Shown: positions 9,463 to 18,739 of the stretch, piece after piece
Layout of the letters: each line of letters opens with the position of its first letter
Numbering within the stretch: position 1 is the first letter of the stretch
Assembly (NCBI GenBank): GCA_014728115.1
Contig: WJME01000100.1
Location: forward strand, 92,347-156,346
Source: Candidatus Zhuqueibacterota bacterium
Lineage (GTDB): Bacteria; Zhuqueibacterota; Zhuqueibacteria; Residuimicrobiales; Oceaniaggregativiventaceae
Direction: 5' to 3'
DNA length: 64,000 nucleotides
The notes under the pieces: model-generated
The model's database searches: none
Told to the model about the DNA's origin: nothing
The model's input: the letters and a program-made list of their open reading frames with translations, nothing else
Position numbers and translations under genes: made by a program

Positions 9463-10341
9463 CTATTTTTCCCGAATCAGCTGCACAAGATATTCGCCAT
9501 ATCCATTTTTGCGTAAGGGTTCGGCAAGTTGTTCGAGATCTTTTTTATCGATATATCCTTTCAAGTAAGCAATTTCTTCGATACACGCGACTTTGAGCCC
9601 CTGCCGCTTTTCAATCGTAGAAATAAAAGAAGAGGCTTCTAACATAGATTCATGTGTTCCGGTATCTAGCCACGCATATCCTCGACCCAGTAATTCGACT
9701 TTGAGCCGATTTTCTTGCAGGTACATCTGATTGATGGAGGTAATTTCCAATTCACCACGTGCAGAGGGCTTGATAGCCTTGGCAAATTCCACTACCTGGT
9801 TGGTATAATAATAAAGACCGGTTACGGCATAACTGGATTTAGGATTTTGGGGTTTCTCTTCTATATCTGTTACATTCCCCTGTTCATCAAAACATGCCAC
9901 ACCATACCGCTCCGGATCCTCGACCCAATAACCAAATACCACGCCTTTTCGTTCATTTGTCACGGTGTTTACGGCTCTTAAAAGACGCTCTTGTAAACCG
10001 GCGCCGTAAAAAATATTGTCACCTAGAACCAAACAAACATCCTGATCGCCGATAAATTCCTCTCCGATCAAAAATGCCTGAGCCAGTCCATCAGGACTCG
10101 GTTGCACCGCATATTCAAAATGCATGCCCAATTCATGTCCGTTACCGAGCAGACGCTCAAACATCGGCGTATCTTCGGGCGTCGAAATCACCAATACCTC
10201 ACGGATGCCCGACAGCATCAGAACAGAAAGAGGATAATAAATCATGGGTTTGTCATAGACCGCTAAAAGTTGCTTTGAAACGCCTTTGGTCACAGGATAG
10301 AGACGCGTGCCGCTACCACCAGCCAGGATGATGCCTTTCAT
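9463..10341 (-). CDS. rmlA: Glucose-1-phosphate thymidylyltransferase
   Basis: RmlA makes dTDP-glucose from dTTP and glucose-1-phosphate, the first step to dTDP-rhamnose and other dTDP-sugars of surface polysaccharides. The 292-residue length is that of the family. The nucleotide-binding start [14 protein letters not shown], then [26 protein letters not shown], and the sugar-binding [18 protein letters not shown] all match. No rmlB, rmlC or rmlD is present in the window, so the pathway must be completed elsewhere. It is first of a probable three-gene unit with the NAGS-like and MinD-like genes, behind the promoter at 10369-10397. Confidence 0.96.
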   Translation of the reverse strand: MKGIILAGGSGTRLYPVTKGVSKQLLAVYDKPMIYYPLSVLMLSGIREVLVISTPEDTPMFERLLGNGHELGMHFEYAVQPSPDGLAQAFLIGEEFIGDQDVCLVLGDNIFYGAGLQERLLRAVNTVTNERKGVVFGYWVEDPERYGVACFDEQGNVTDIEEKPQNPKSSYAVTGLYYYTNQVVEFAKAIKPSARGELEITSINQMYLQENRLKVELLGRGYAWLDTGTHESMLEASSFISTIEKRQGLKVACIEEIAYLKGYIDKKDLEQLAEPLRKNGYGEYLVQLIREK

Positions 10342-10368
10342 ATCGATTCTCCCATTTTACCAACTTGT

Positions 10369-10397
10369 AATATACAAGGGATGGATACACAGTTCAA
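10369..10397 (-). promoter_or_regulatory. Sigma-70-type promoter of rmlA
   Basis: On the minus strand TTGAAC (10397-10392), a 17-base spacer and TATATT (10374-10369) lie 28 bases before the rmlA ATG. Confidence 0.55.
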
Positions 10398-10632
10398 GTA
10401 AAAAATACTCTGTTCACATAAATCCCCTTTTATTATAATACGAAAAATCCAAAACTTGCGTTTACCTTTTTTTTCCAAAAAACGATCAAGGCATGCATAA
10501 CACTCGATCATCGCTATCCAAATCCTGGAAAATGAAAGGCAATGATAATATCCAATATGGCTTTTCCTTGATTTACACGTTTAAAGTGTGCACATTACAA
10601 GCGATAGGACTCTAAACAGCTAGGAGGTAACC

Positions 10633-11364
10633 TTGAAAATAATCATTACATCATTACTTGTCGTTATTCTAAGTTCTGCTCAGGCTATGGACAAGACCCA
10701 CATCCTGGTCATCACTGGCGGCCACACCTATGAACAGGAATCCTTTCGCAAAATGTGGGATTCTTTTAACGAACTCGAGGTGCACTATGCAGAGCATCCC
10801 AATGCCAATGATCTTTATGCTTTGGAAAAAATGAAAAGGATTGATGTTCTGGTTTTTTATGACATGGTACAAGAAATCACTCCCGACCAAAAGCAAGCGT
10901 TGGTTAATCTGTTACAGACCGGAAAAGGAATGGTATTTTTGCATCACAGTCTGGCCTCATATCAGGAATGGGATCATTTTTTTGATATTGTTGGCGGCCG
11001 ATATCTGCTCAAAGCACAAACACTGATGAACAATTCCTACCCTGCAAGCACCTATCAACACGATGTAAACATTCCGGTGAATATTGTCAAAAAAGATCAT
11101 CCCATTACCAAAGGATTACAAAACTGGACGCTCTATGATGAAGGTTACGGTAACATTGTCGTAAAACCGGATGTGACCGTCCTGTTGACAACCGACCATC
11201 CTGCGAGCAGTCGCGAATTGGTATGGTGCCATAAACTTTATAATGCCAGGATTGTCACGATCCAACCCGGTCATGATCATCATGCTTATGAGGATAAAAA
11301 CTATCAAAAACTCTTGATCCAGGCTATCGAATGGGCCAAAAACTCAAAAACACCCTCCCAATAA
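10633..11364 (+). CDS. Secreted ThuA-like domain protein
   Basis: A 243-residue protein of the ThuA (trehalose-utilisation) superfamily, which has a class I glutamine-amidotransferase-like fold. An N-terminal signal peptide (about 1-18, IITSLLVVILSSAQAM) predicts export. ThuA features include ILVITGGHTYE, DVLVFYDM, GKGMVFLHHSLASYQ and the late TIQPGHDHHAYED. The start is TTG at 10633: AGGAGG ends five bases before it and no in-frame ATG precedes the signal. ThuA proteins are linked to sugar metabolism (3-keto-sugar chemistry in Rhizobium), and this genome block also carries Gfo/Idh oxidoreductases. The substrate cannot be read from the sequence. Confidence 0.88.
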   Translation: MKIIITSLLVVILSSAQAMDKTHILVITGGHTYEQESFRKMWDSFNELEVHYAEHPNANDLYALEKMKRIDVLVFYDMVQEITPDQKQALVNLLQTGKGMVFLHHSLASYQEWDHFFDIVGGRYLLKAQTLMNNSYPASTYQHDVNIPVNIVKKDHPITKGLQNWTLYDEGYGNIVVKPDVTVLLTTDHPASSRELVWCHKLYNARIVTIQPGHDHHAYEDKNYQKLLIQAIEWAKNSKTPSQ

Positions 11365-11383
11365 AGAAAAGCACGCTTAATCA

Positions 11384-11411
11384 TTGACTTTTTGCGAAAT
11401 ATGATTATATT
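11384..11411 (+). promoter_or_regulatory. Sigma-70-type promoter of the small membrane protein gene
   Basis: TTGACT (11384-11389), a 16-base spacer and TATATT (11406-11411) lie about 30 bases before the ATG at 11442 and its AAGGAGGG site. Confidence 0.6.
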
Positions 11412-11441
11412 ACAAATATCTTACTTTGCAAGGAGGGATAT

Positions 11442-11918
11442 ATGAGCACATCAAAGGTGTTATTTCGCGATTATCCATTGATCAATCACAAATTGCTATG
11501 GACTCAATTGGGAGTGGCTATTTTTATTTTCGTTTTTGGAATCGTCGGGCTCTTGCTGTTAGAGCGAAAAACGCCTTTTGATCTGATTTATCCTCTGATA
11601 GGATTGGCGATGATTTTCACCAGCCTTGCCCTGCTCGATCAGCAGCTCTGGCGCCGTTTCACCCCCAGAGTGGCGATCGATGAGGATGGATTAAAAATAA
11701 AATATCATTGGTTCAGCAAACTCGTTGAACTCAAATGGAATGAAATTGACCACATTAACCTGATAAACTCAAGCCCTCTGGTCATCACAAAGGCAAAAAA
11801 GCATATTTCATTCCACTCGATGGATTATTTCAACCAAATCGATCTCTCAAAAGATTTAAAACAAAAAGCAAATAAACTCAACATCCCAATAAAAATTGAA
11901 AATGATTCATCTGCATAA
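11442..11918 (+). CDS. Small membrane protein with PH-like C-terminal domain
   Basis: A 158-residue protein of unknown function. Two hydrophobic helices (about 22-42 and 50-67) form a hairpin in the inner membrane. A basic linker leads to a strand-rich domain (about 75-150) with VAIDEDGLKIKYHW...VELKWNEIDHINL, the pattern of bacterial PH-like domains. A strong AAGGAGGG site and a good promoter support it as a real, separately transcribed gene. No partner gene is obvious. Confidence 0.75.
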   Translation: MSTSKVLFRDYPLINHKLLWTQLGVAIFIFVFGIVGLLLLERKTPFDLIYPLIGLAMIFTSLALLDQQLWRRFTPRVAIDEDGLKIKYHWFSKLVELKWNEIDHINLINSSPLVITKAKKHISFHSMDYFNQIDLSKDLKQKANKLNIPIKIENDSSA

Positions 11919-12242
11919 AAACGAATAGTCCTTGGAATTATAGACAATCCTGCTATATTGTTAACGGGATGGTTCTGCAAATAATACGCATACAACCATC
12001 TCATGACAAGGTCAATTCTCTAACCGCGGGACAAGTATTTTGAGACAATAAAACCCGTGCAAAGGTTCGAACAAACCGAGATCCAGGGCATAGAACCTGG
12101 CGTTTATCCGCTTTTACCATGTCACCTTGAACATCTGTTCGAATTCACGAATTGCCTATCCTCACATTTTCTTTTCTACCGAATAAAAATTAAACCGGTA
12201 TGGTAAGACAACTATAAAGTTTCCGAACACTTGGAGGTAAAA
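11919..12242 (+). other. Intergenic stretch without a recognised gene
   Basis: About 320 bases between the PH-like membrane protein and the NIPSNAP gene. I see only a short inverted repeat (CCAGG...CCTGG near 12075-12095) and the GGAGG ribosome site of the next gene at 12233-12237. There is no convincing promoter, tRNA or small RNA. Confidence 0.4.
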
Positions 12243-13022
12243 ATGAAACGACGTGACTTTTTGACAGCAGCAGGAGCTGCAAGTGTCGCTGCATGGGGTA
12301 TGCCATCTGCCAGAGCAGCGACCGGTGAACCTCGGCAGTTTATCGAGTTAAGAGAGTATGAAATGATGTTGGGCGGAGGTAAAAAACGGCTGCAAAACTT
12401 TATCGAAAAAGCAGCGATTCCTGCCTGGAATCGATTGGGAATACAACCCGTTGGTGTATTTACCCCCCGTTATGGCCAAAATCGGCCCACCTTGTACGTG
12501 CTTTTACCCCACCCCACCCTCGAATCCGTTGCGACGTTAAATGATCGCATGGTAGAGGATGAAACCTTTCTTCGGGATGGAGCAGAGTTTCTCAACACTG
12601 AACTCTCCAATCCAGGATATGTGCGAATAGATAGCACCCTGATGCGGGCCTTTAGTCACCTGCCCAAGGTTCAAGCTGTCACCGAGGCCAAAACCAGGAT
12701 TTTTGAAATGCGTATCTATGAAAGCCATAGCCTGCTCAAAGCAAAAAAGAAAATCCATATGTTCAACGAAGGCGGGGAAATTGCTATTTTTAAAAAAACC
12801 GGTCTCAATCCGGTCTTTTTTGGAGAAACGCTTATCGGTCCCCGCATGCCCAATCTGACATATATGCTCGGGTTTGATAACATGGATCAACGGGATAAAA
12901 ATTGGGATCAGTTCCGTAATTCACCCGAATGGGACGAACTAAAAGTAAAACCCGAATATAGTGATACGGTTTCAAACATTACAGATATCATTCTTGCTCC
13001 CACATCTTTTTCGCAAATCTAA
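12243..13022 (+). CDS. Tat-exported NIPSNAP-family protein
   Basis: A protein of about 259 residues. The N-terminus MKRRDFLTAAGAA is a classical twin-arginine signal ending near ARA, so a folded, possibly cofactor-bearing protein reaches the periplasm. Two related NIPSNAP (dimeric alpha-beta barrel) repeats follow: IELREYEMMLG... and, about 115 residues later, FEMRIYESHS..., with LTYMLGFDNMDQRD near the end. The ATG at 12243 is chosen because GGAGG lies seven bases upstream; the TTG four codons earlier overlaps that site. NIPSNAP proteins of this exported type recur near Gfo/Idh and ThuA genes. The reaction is unknown. A perfect intrinsic terminator follows. Confidence 0.88.
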   Translation: MKRRDFLTAAGAASVAAWGMPSARAATGEPRQFIELREYEMMLGGGKKRLQNFIEKAAIPAWNRLGIQPVGVFTPRYGQNRPTLYVLLPHPTLESVATLNDRMVEDETFLRDGAEFLNTELSNPGYVRIDSTLMRAFSHLPKVQAVTEAKTRIFEMRIYESHSLLKAKKKIHMFNEGGEIAIFKKTGLNPVFFGETLIGPRMPNLTYMLGFDNMDQRDKNWDQFRNSPEWDELKVKPEYSDTVSNITDIILAPTSFSQI

Positions 13023-13029
13023 ACATTCG

Positions 13030-13057
13030 GGCCAACCCATCAGGGTTGGCCTTTTTT
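13030..13057 (+). terminator. Intrinsic terminator after the NIPSNAP gene
   Basis: The perfect 9-bp stem GGCCAACCC / GGGTTGGCC with an ATCA loop is followed by six T, eight bases after the stop codon. Confidence 0.92.
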
Positions 13058-13098
13058 GTTTCTATGAAATGTAAAATCACTCAACTTGGAGAACAATC

Positions 13099-14298
13099 GT
13101 GCGGATGGGTACTCGTGTTAAAGCTGTTCTTTTAATCGCACTTTCTGGTTTTGCATGTTCCACGCATCAGGACCTAGAATCTGATGATTTTCGTTTTAAC
13201 GGGCCTCTGGGTTCAAAAGGAGCCACCATCGAGAAAATCAAAAAAAATACGTTTCGCATGACTCTAGGACATGCTCCCGATCATGACAACTGGGCCAATA
13301 TGGCGCAATTCGAAATCGAACAGCATGCCAAAGACAATGACCTCACTCTTGTCGTGGTGTTTAATCAGGGAAATGCCTATGCATTCAACGATTATTTCTA
13401 TTCCTGGTCTTATGATGGTGAAAGCTGGCATCCCATCCACTGGCAACAAAAAGAAAAGGACTCTGCCAAAGGCGATACCCTAATTTTTCCGGTGTTCGAA
13501 CAGGACCGAGTGATTGTGGGCCATCAGGTTCCCATGTCGTTTGAAAAAATTCTCGGGATCATCAAAAACGTCGAATCCAATCCCCATGTCAACGTAACCA
13601 AAGTAGGCTCATCCCTGGGTGCCCGGCCACTCCTTCGACTGACCGTCACAGATCCATCCGGTACCCTTGCTGCAAGCGAGCGATGGGTGCATTATATAAG
13701 CAACCAACATCCAGGTGAACACAACAGTCAGTGGCGCATGGTGGGCATGTTGCGCTGGCTGTTAAGTGATCAAGGAGCTCGGACAAGAAAAAATTCTATT
13801 GTACATTTTGTTTTTATGATGAGTCCGGATGCCCCCACTCACGGCTGGTATCGTACCAACGCCCAGGGTGTGGACATGAATCGTTCATATCGGGCAGAGG
13901 GGGCGGATAAAAATGAGCAGGCTCATGAGGCGTTTATCTGGCAAAAGGATTTGCAATCCATTATGGAGTCAGATGCCCCTGTCACGACCCTATGGGGTAT
14001 GCATACCTGGCAAGGTCCTGTGGAGCCCATTATTCTTACGGGCCCGGAATTTGGTCAAGAGTTGGATTCCTGGGAAGCCTTTCGCGATCTTGTCGAAAGC
14101 AACGATACACCGGATTTAATCGAGCCTCTGAGACAACGAAAAGAAGCCGGTAATCCGACAACCTGGACCAATGGTCCGCATATCCAATACGGAATGACCA
14201 CGATATTGTGTGAAGGTGCAGGGAGTATCTATACAAAAGAGGAAAATATCGAATCCGGCCGGATTTTGATGCAAAGCATTGCAGAATTTTACAAATAG
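13099..14298 (+). CDS. M14-family zinc carboxypeptidase-like lipoprotein
   Basis: A 399-residue exported metallopeptidase candidate. The N-terminus has a basic and hydrophobic signal ending in LSGFAC with C20 as probable lipidation site. A strand-rich domain (about 30-145) precedes the catalytic domain, as in cytosolic-carboxypeptidase-like M14 members. Zinc ligands H204 and E207 lie in QHPGEHNS and the third is H302 in WGMHTW; VDMNRSYR supplies the substrate-carboxylate arginine and E372 in ILCEGAG is the likely catalytic base. The GTG start at 13099 has GGAG about eight bases upstream. It probably trims peptides or cell-wall fragments at the envelope; substrate unknown. Confidence 0.87.
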   Translation: MRMGTRVKAVLLIALSGFACSTHQDLESDDFRFNGPLGSKGATIEKIKKNTFRMTLGHAPDHDNWANMAQFEIEQHAKDNDLTLVVVFNQGNAYAFNDYFYSWSYDGESWHPIHWQQKEKDSAKGDTLIFPVFEQDRVIVGHQVPMSFEKILGIIKNVESNPHVNVTKVGSSLGARPLLRLTVTDPSGTLAASERWVHYISNQHPGEHNSQWRMVGMLRWLLSDQGARTRKNSIVHFVFMMSPDAPTHGWYRTNAQGVDMNRSYRAEGADKNEQAHEAFIWQKDLQSIMESDAPVTTLWGMHTWQGPVEPIILTGPEFGQELDSWEAFRDLVESNDTPDLIEPLRQRKEAGNPTTWTNGPHIQYGMTTILCEGAGSIYTKEENIESGRILMQSIAEFYK

Positions 14299-14398
14299 CT
14301 ATGAAAAGGTATGATTGATCATTTCCGCCCTGGCTCATATTAAAGGCCTTTGACTCTATACGGTCATTAACGTTGAAATAATTAAATGAGAGCTAGTC

Positions 14399-15103
14399 AT
14401 GCGACCTTTGAAACCCGTTGCTTCACTTTTCATTTTTCTGTCCGCGGCCCTGTTGTTATGGATACAAACTCGTTTTACCATTCCTCATCTGAGCCAAAGC
14501 ACAGGTCATGAACCTATTTTCTACTGGTTTTTAGTGGGGGGGCTGGGGGTATTTTTACCATTAATCATACTGGCCTGGATTCTCCTAGTCAGGGAAGAGG
14601 CTTTTAAGAGCCCTCAGTGGTGGAAATCCAGATTGTTCTTTCGCAAGATGACCCAAGAGGATTGGCTTTGGACAATTAGTTCGATTTTTGTCATCGGTGC
14701 GTTATCTGCTGCTCTTCTCAAAGGTCTTCAAGCCGTATATGGCCCGGTTGACCACAATCCCCCTTTTATGCACTTTACGCCTCCTGAAACAGGACAATTG
14801 GGATTTTTGGCTCTATGGTTTCCCTACTGGATTCTCAATATTATGGGCGAAGAGATCTTGTGGCGGGGTGTCATGCTTTCCCGGCAAGCGCTTGCCGGAG
14901 GACGTCAGGTGTGGCTGTGGCATGGCGCCGGATGGGCGGTTTTTCATATCGCCTTTGGCTGGAAACTCTTGATCATTATGCTACCCATATTATTTATTTT
15001 GCCGTATGTCGTACAAAAACGCCAGAATACCTGGATCGGTGTATGGATTCATGCTGCGATCAATGGCCCCAGTTTTATTGCCATAACGATGGGGTGGCTA
15101 TGA
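14399..15103 (+). CDS. CPBP-family intramembrane metalloprotease
   Basis: A 234-residue polytopic membrane protein with about six hydrophobic segments. The CPBP (Abi) signature is present: EEILWRG with E151, E152 and R156, followed by FHIAFGW with H183. Members are related to Rce1 prenyl-protein proteases and to bacteriocin-immunity proteins; the substrate here is unknown. It is convergent with apbE, with only 30 bases between stops and no terminator visible. The ribosome site (AGAGC) is weak. Confidence 0.85.
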   Translation: MRPLKPVASLFIFLSAALLLWIQTRFTIPHLSQSTGHEPIFYWFLVGGLGVFLPLIILAWILLVREEAFKSPQWWKSRLFFRKMTQEDWLWTISSIFVIGALSAALLKGLQAVYGPVDHNPPFMHFTPPETGQLGFLALWFPYWILNIMGEEILWRGVMLSRQALAGGRQVWLWHGAGWAVFHIAFGWKLLIIMLPILFILPYVVQKRQNTWIGVWIHAAINGPSFIAITMGWL

Positions 15104-15133
15104 TGATCCTACAAACAAACGCCGGATTCTGGC

Positions 15134-16120
15134 TCACTTGATCAGATCAAATCCCAAGTTGAGAACACCTTTGTCAGACAGTGGAACGGTCAAGTCATCG
15201 ACCGGATCATTATGAAGGTATACCAGGGCCTGCGTTTCAGGAAAGCGTTTACAATAAGCAGTGATTTCTTCCGGCGACATGACCATAAAGGCCGTAGACA
15301 GGGCATCACTGGTGGCAGCATCCGGCGTGGACGCCCATGCTGCCAACTTGTTTGTTACGGGTTTGCCCAATCTGGGATGAAGGATATGCTTTCCTTTTCG
15401 TAAGCCCGATCCACTCAAGGCCCGATCTTTCAGGGCCAGTTTCACCACGATATTCTTGAAATCACGCGGATCACTGATCGTAATCGGCCAACCTTCCAGA
15501 TCATGCAACCTTCCTATGGCTAAAGCAGAGCTGCTTCCCCCATGAACCAGTGCGTTCAAAATATCCCATTCTGATAATGTCTCCTGCACCCTATCCAGAG
15601 CATATCCTTTGCCAAAACCGCCCAAGTCGAGTCGCATATTCTCCTTTAAAACGCCTACCGCCATCTGCTCCTCATCGACGACCACCCATTCCATACCCAC
15701 CCGTTCACGGGCCAGAGAAATCTCTTTTTGAGAGGGAGTGCGCAACGACTTGTCAGGATTAAGCCAGGCGTCATAGAGCGGCCCAATGCTTATGTCAAAC
15801 GCTCCCTTTGTCGCGTCATAGATTTCTTTACACCGTTTAATGCATTGAAATGTATCAATACCGACACGCACTGCACGGCCGGCAGGCAAGGCATTGATTC
15901 GCGAGATATCACTATTGGGCAAAAATCGGCTCAAATCCTGTTCCAGGCGATCCAGCTCTGTAAACGCAGCAAAAGCAGCTTGCTGGGCATAGCTCTCATC
16001 CTTGTGGGTGATAAAGACCTCCCAAACCGTGGCCATGGCATGGTGAGAGTAGCGCCGGGCAGACAACTTTTGTCCATCCTCGATTCCTATCAAAGAGATG
16101 GTTTGACCAAAATCTTGCAT
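15134..16120 (-). CDS. apbE: FAD:protein FMN transferase ApbE
   Basis: ApbE transfers FMN from FAD to a Thr in exported targets such as Rnf and Nqr subunits. About 328 residues from the chosen ATG at 16120, which has AGAGG seven bases upstream; an in-frame start at 16183 lacks a spaced site. Family features are MATVWEVFI, the DISRINALPAG segment, a KGAFDISIGPLYDAW motif, LDLGGFGKGYALDRV and the GSGLRKGKHILHP and ATSDALSTAFMV stretches. No export signal is obvious, which is unusual for ApbE. Neither rnf nor nqr genes lie in the window. Confidence 0.92.
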   Translation of the reverse strand: MQDFGQTISLIGIEDGQKLSARRYSHHAMATVWEVFITHKDESYAQQAAFAAFTELDRLEQDLSRFLPNSDISRINALPAGRAVRVGIDTFQCIKRCKEIYDATKGAFDISIGPLYDAWLNPDKSLRTPSQKEISLARERVGMEWVVVDEEQMAVGVLKENMRLDLGGFGKGYALDRVQETLSEWDILNALVHGGSSSALAIGRLHDLEGWPITISDPRDFKNIVVKLALKDRALSGSGLRKGKHILHPRLGKPVTNKLAAWASTPDAATSDALSTAFMVMSPEEITAYCKRFPETQALVYLHNDPVDDLTVPLSDKGVLNLGFDLIK

Positions 16121-16206
16121 TAAAAAACCTCTGGATAAAAAAAGGGTGGCCAGATTATTTTCTGACCCTTTCCTGAAATTCATTCCCTGTACGAAAGAGC
16201 GGGTGA

Positions 16207-17781
16207 TTACAGTGGGTTCCCCTGACGTTTAAAGCGCTCCCAGAGCCACCCTGCCACATACCCGCGCATCTCCACCCCGGCTCGCAACTGTGTATTCTCA
16301 TCAAACAAGGGTACATAAAGATTTCGTTCTCCCGGAGGAGGTATTTCGTATATTTTATACAAAAGCTGTTCTTCTACTATAGGTTTGGCCACCATAAGCG
16401 GAGCCAATGCGGTTTCGAGAGGAACCTCGGTCCAGTATCCTACACGTGAATAGGAACGAAGATACCATGGAAATGGCCAATAATCGCCCCCTGGCGCGAT
16501 AATATCGATATGCATATCTCTGCCTTTGGGATGGGCATCTGCCATCTTGTTGATCCAGTCAACCATGTGATAAATATCTTTGCTTGTATGTCCATAAACA
16601 TATGGATTTTCCGGTTCGGCATAATGTTTATAATTAAGATCGTAGGAGACCCATATCCAGTATCCAAAGAAAAGCATAAAAATGAAAACCGTGATAGAGC
16701 GATAACGGATCCCCCGTATCAATTGCCAAAGTCGAATCGTTGCCGGAGCGGCAAGAACGATGAATCCGTGATAAAACCCCAGCATACTCCAAGGAGTTTT
16801 GTATGGTATAAGCGAATAGATGACCACGAGTGTCAGGGTATACCATGCCCAAAACCGAAAAAAGAGAGCGGATGACTTGTCCGATTGGTTAAAAAGAAAT
16901 AATGCTATACCCAACAACCCGAGCAAAAGAATAAATCCTTCACTCCATACAAAACTTTGAAAAGGGTTAACCAAAAGCCAGACCAGATACTGATACCAGG
17001 GATAGATATGTACCTGATGGCCGCCGGTTCCGCGATCCAGATAACTGACAAAGGTATAGATCGAGTCGAGAACGCCTTGCGGATGAGAAAAAAATGAAGA
17101 AAAAAATGTCACAGAGACAGCGACCGCAGCCAAAAGACCCCAGACGATATGTTTGGGATGGATAGTCGGAAATATAATAGATGATTTTCGAGCAGGTAAC
17201 CATACACCAGCTATCAACCCCACAGCCATGGCAAACCAGACCAATATGCAGGTTTCTTTGGTCGCGTGCATCAAGGCAAGGGCAATGCCGAGCCAGAGCA
17301 TCCAAATCCCTTTTTGGGTATGCAAATAGCGATACAGTCCCATAATAGCCAGAAAGGAAAAGGTAACGAGCAACATCTCTTGTATATAATAACGGCTAAA
17401 GTAAACCAGGGCGGGCGAAAGAGCGGTATAAAGTGCAATAACGAAAATCAACCGGGTGTCCAGAAAGCGAACTCCCCAAAAAATCAACAGCACCAGCAAC
17501 ACCCCAAAAGTAACCGGTACGATTCTCAGGGTCGCTTCATTGATTTGTGCCAGATTCGAAGCAGATTGAAGCCAGGCGGGTAAGAGAGTAAAATAGTTTA
17601 ATGTGGGACCGTGATATTCATAAGGATCATACTCATAGTATCCCTCTTCAAGGAGGGAGCCGAATTTGCTGGCATGAACGGCTTCATCCGTATGCATGGG
17701 GCGCTGCGTCAATAAAGGAAGACGCAGCGCCAGTGCAAGAATAAAAACGGAAAGACCTGCCAACCAGACTTTGGAACGCAT
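16207..17781 (-). CDS. GT39/ArnT-like membrane glycosyltransferase (TIGR03663-type)
   Basis: A 524-residue polytopic inner-membrane protein with about ten or more hydrophobic segments. The first periplasmic loop has MHTDEAVHASKFG and EYHGPTLNYF, the acidic motif typical of GT-C enzymes using lipid-linked sugars, as in the TIGR03663 family. A soluble tail begins near 400. Its start is three bases after the stop of the discoidin-like gene, so both are co-transcribed. It probably glycosylates a protein or envelope lipid; donor and acceptor are unknown. Confidence 0.82.
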   Translation of the reverse strand: MRSKVWLAGLSVFILALALRLPLLTQRPMHTDEAVHASKFGSLLEEGYYEYDPYEYHGPTLNYFTLLPAWLQSASNLAQINEATLRIVPVTFGVLLVLLIFWGVRFLDTRLIFVIALYTALSPALVYFSRYYIQEMLLVTFSFLAIMGLYRYLHTQKGIWMLWLGIALALMHATKETCILVWFAMAVGLIAGVWLPARKSSIIFPTIHPKHIVWGLLAAVAVSVTFFSSFFSHPQGVLDSIYTFVSYLDRGTGGHQVHIYPWYQYLVWLLVNPFQSFVWSEGFILLLGLLGIALFLFNQSDKSSALFFRFWAWYTLTLVVIYSLIPYKTPWSMLGFYHGFIVLAAPATIRLWQLIRGIRYRSITVFIFMLFFGYWIWVSYDLNYKHYAEPENPYVYGHTSKDIYHMVDWINKMADAHPKGRDMHIDIIAPGGDYWPFPWYLRSYSRVGYWTEVPLETALAPLMVAKPIVEEQLLYKIYEIPPPGERNLYVPLFDENTQLRAGVEMRGYVAGWLWERFKRQGNPL

Positions 17782-17784
17782 CCG

Positions 17785-18462
17785 CTACTCTGTGGGTTTT
17801 CCAAATACAGCCAATTCGATCCAGTGATTCAGGTCATTGCTATTATTACCATTGCTATAACAGCGTACATATCGCCCCTGTACACCCTTGGCATCGATAA
17901 GCTTTCCTTCGGAGGTTTCTACATAATGCCAATCTTCACCCACTCCCAGGCCGGCAGAATTATCAAGGTCATTGTTGAACAGAGTTTGAACATTGGTGGT
18001 AAAATCCGGGTCATCGGCAACCTGAACAATGACATCAAAATATACACGGGGTTGTTTGTGAAAATGCCACATGATGATGGCATAGATATCATGTTTCTTT
18101 TCCAGATCAACGGTTACATGTTGCAGAAAAGGTCCGAGTTCCACATAGCTGCCATCTGAGGCTTCCTTGTCGCCATCTGTGACCATATCGACTTCACCGA
18201 TCACCGGCATATCATCGCTGGCTGTTACCGGCTTGTCAGCTGCGACATTCACGGTTCCCTTGGGGGCCATAAACGGCGGACGCGCTTTGCCAGAAGGTTT
18301 TTCAAGTTTCGGGATATCCATGGGGGTTGGGGTACCGATAAACATAGGCTTGGGAAGATCGATCTTTATGGGTACCATTTCCTGTGCAACTGCCTGCAAA
18401 GAAAAAGCAAGCACAGATACGACAACGATGGCCATGACGACCATGATGAGACGTTTAGACAT
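17785..18462 (-). CDS. Secreted discoidin-like (F5/8 type C) domain protein
   Basis: A 225-residue exported protein. A signal peptide (about 1-27, ending near AVAQE) and a proline-rich linker precede a single galactose-binding-like domain (about 75-222). VNVAADKPVTASDDMPV opens it, followed by VTDGDKEASDGSYVELGP, FDVIVQVADDPDF and GRYVRCYSNGNN. Such domains bind carbohydrate or surfaces. It directly precedes the GT39-type gene on the same strand, so the two may act together at the cell surface (inference). Confidence 0.8.
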   Translation of the reverse strand: MSKRLIMVVMAIVVVSVLAFSLQAVAQEMVPIKIDLPKPMFIGTPTPMDIPKLEKPSGKARPPFMAPKGTVNVAADKPVTASDDMPVIGEVDMVTDGDKEASDGSYVELGPFLQHVTVDLEKKHDIYAIIMWHFHKQPRVYFDVIVQVADDPDFTTNVQTLFNNDLDNSAGLGVGEDWHYVETSEGKLIDAKGVQGRYVRCYSNGNNSNDLNHWIELAVFGKPTE

Positions 18463-18661
18463 ATGTCCTCCGAATTTGCATCCTGTTTTTCTGATTGAAC
18501 TTGAAGCAATTTTTAAATATACAAATTTTACTCAAAACATAAAACGTTTTTGCAAAGCGTCAAGCCTTTTGTCATAGCTTTAAACCCTTGAATGACTCCT
18601 CTGGTTCCCGAAAAATGATCGTTTTCATCAGTGTAGAGTTCGATTTTGCGGAGAGGATAAA

Positions 18662-18712
18662 GAATTCCCCGGATAAACCATTGTTTAATTTACAAATATC
18701 ATCCGGGGATTC
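18662..18712 (-). terminator. Stem-loop downstream of the Gfo/Idh gene, possible terminator
   Basis: CCCCGGAT (18667-18674) pairs with ATCCGGGG (18701-18708), extended by GAAT/ATTC with one bulged base; the loop is 26 bases. It lies 28 bases past the stop of the minus-strand oxidoreductase gene. Only a short T-rich tail follows on that strand, so termination is plausible but not certain. Confidence 0.45.
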
Positions 18713-18739
18713 GATTGTCGTTTATGATGCACCCAAAAA

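Noticed and set aside
12060..12100. tRNA-like GGTTCGAAC segment
   Set aside because: No acceptor, D or anticodon stems can be folded around it.
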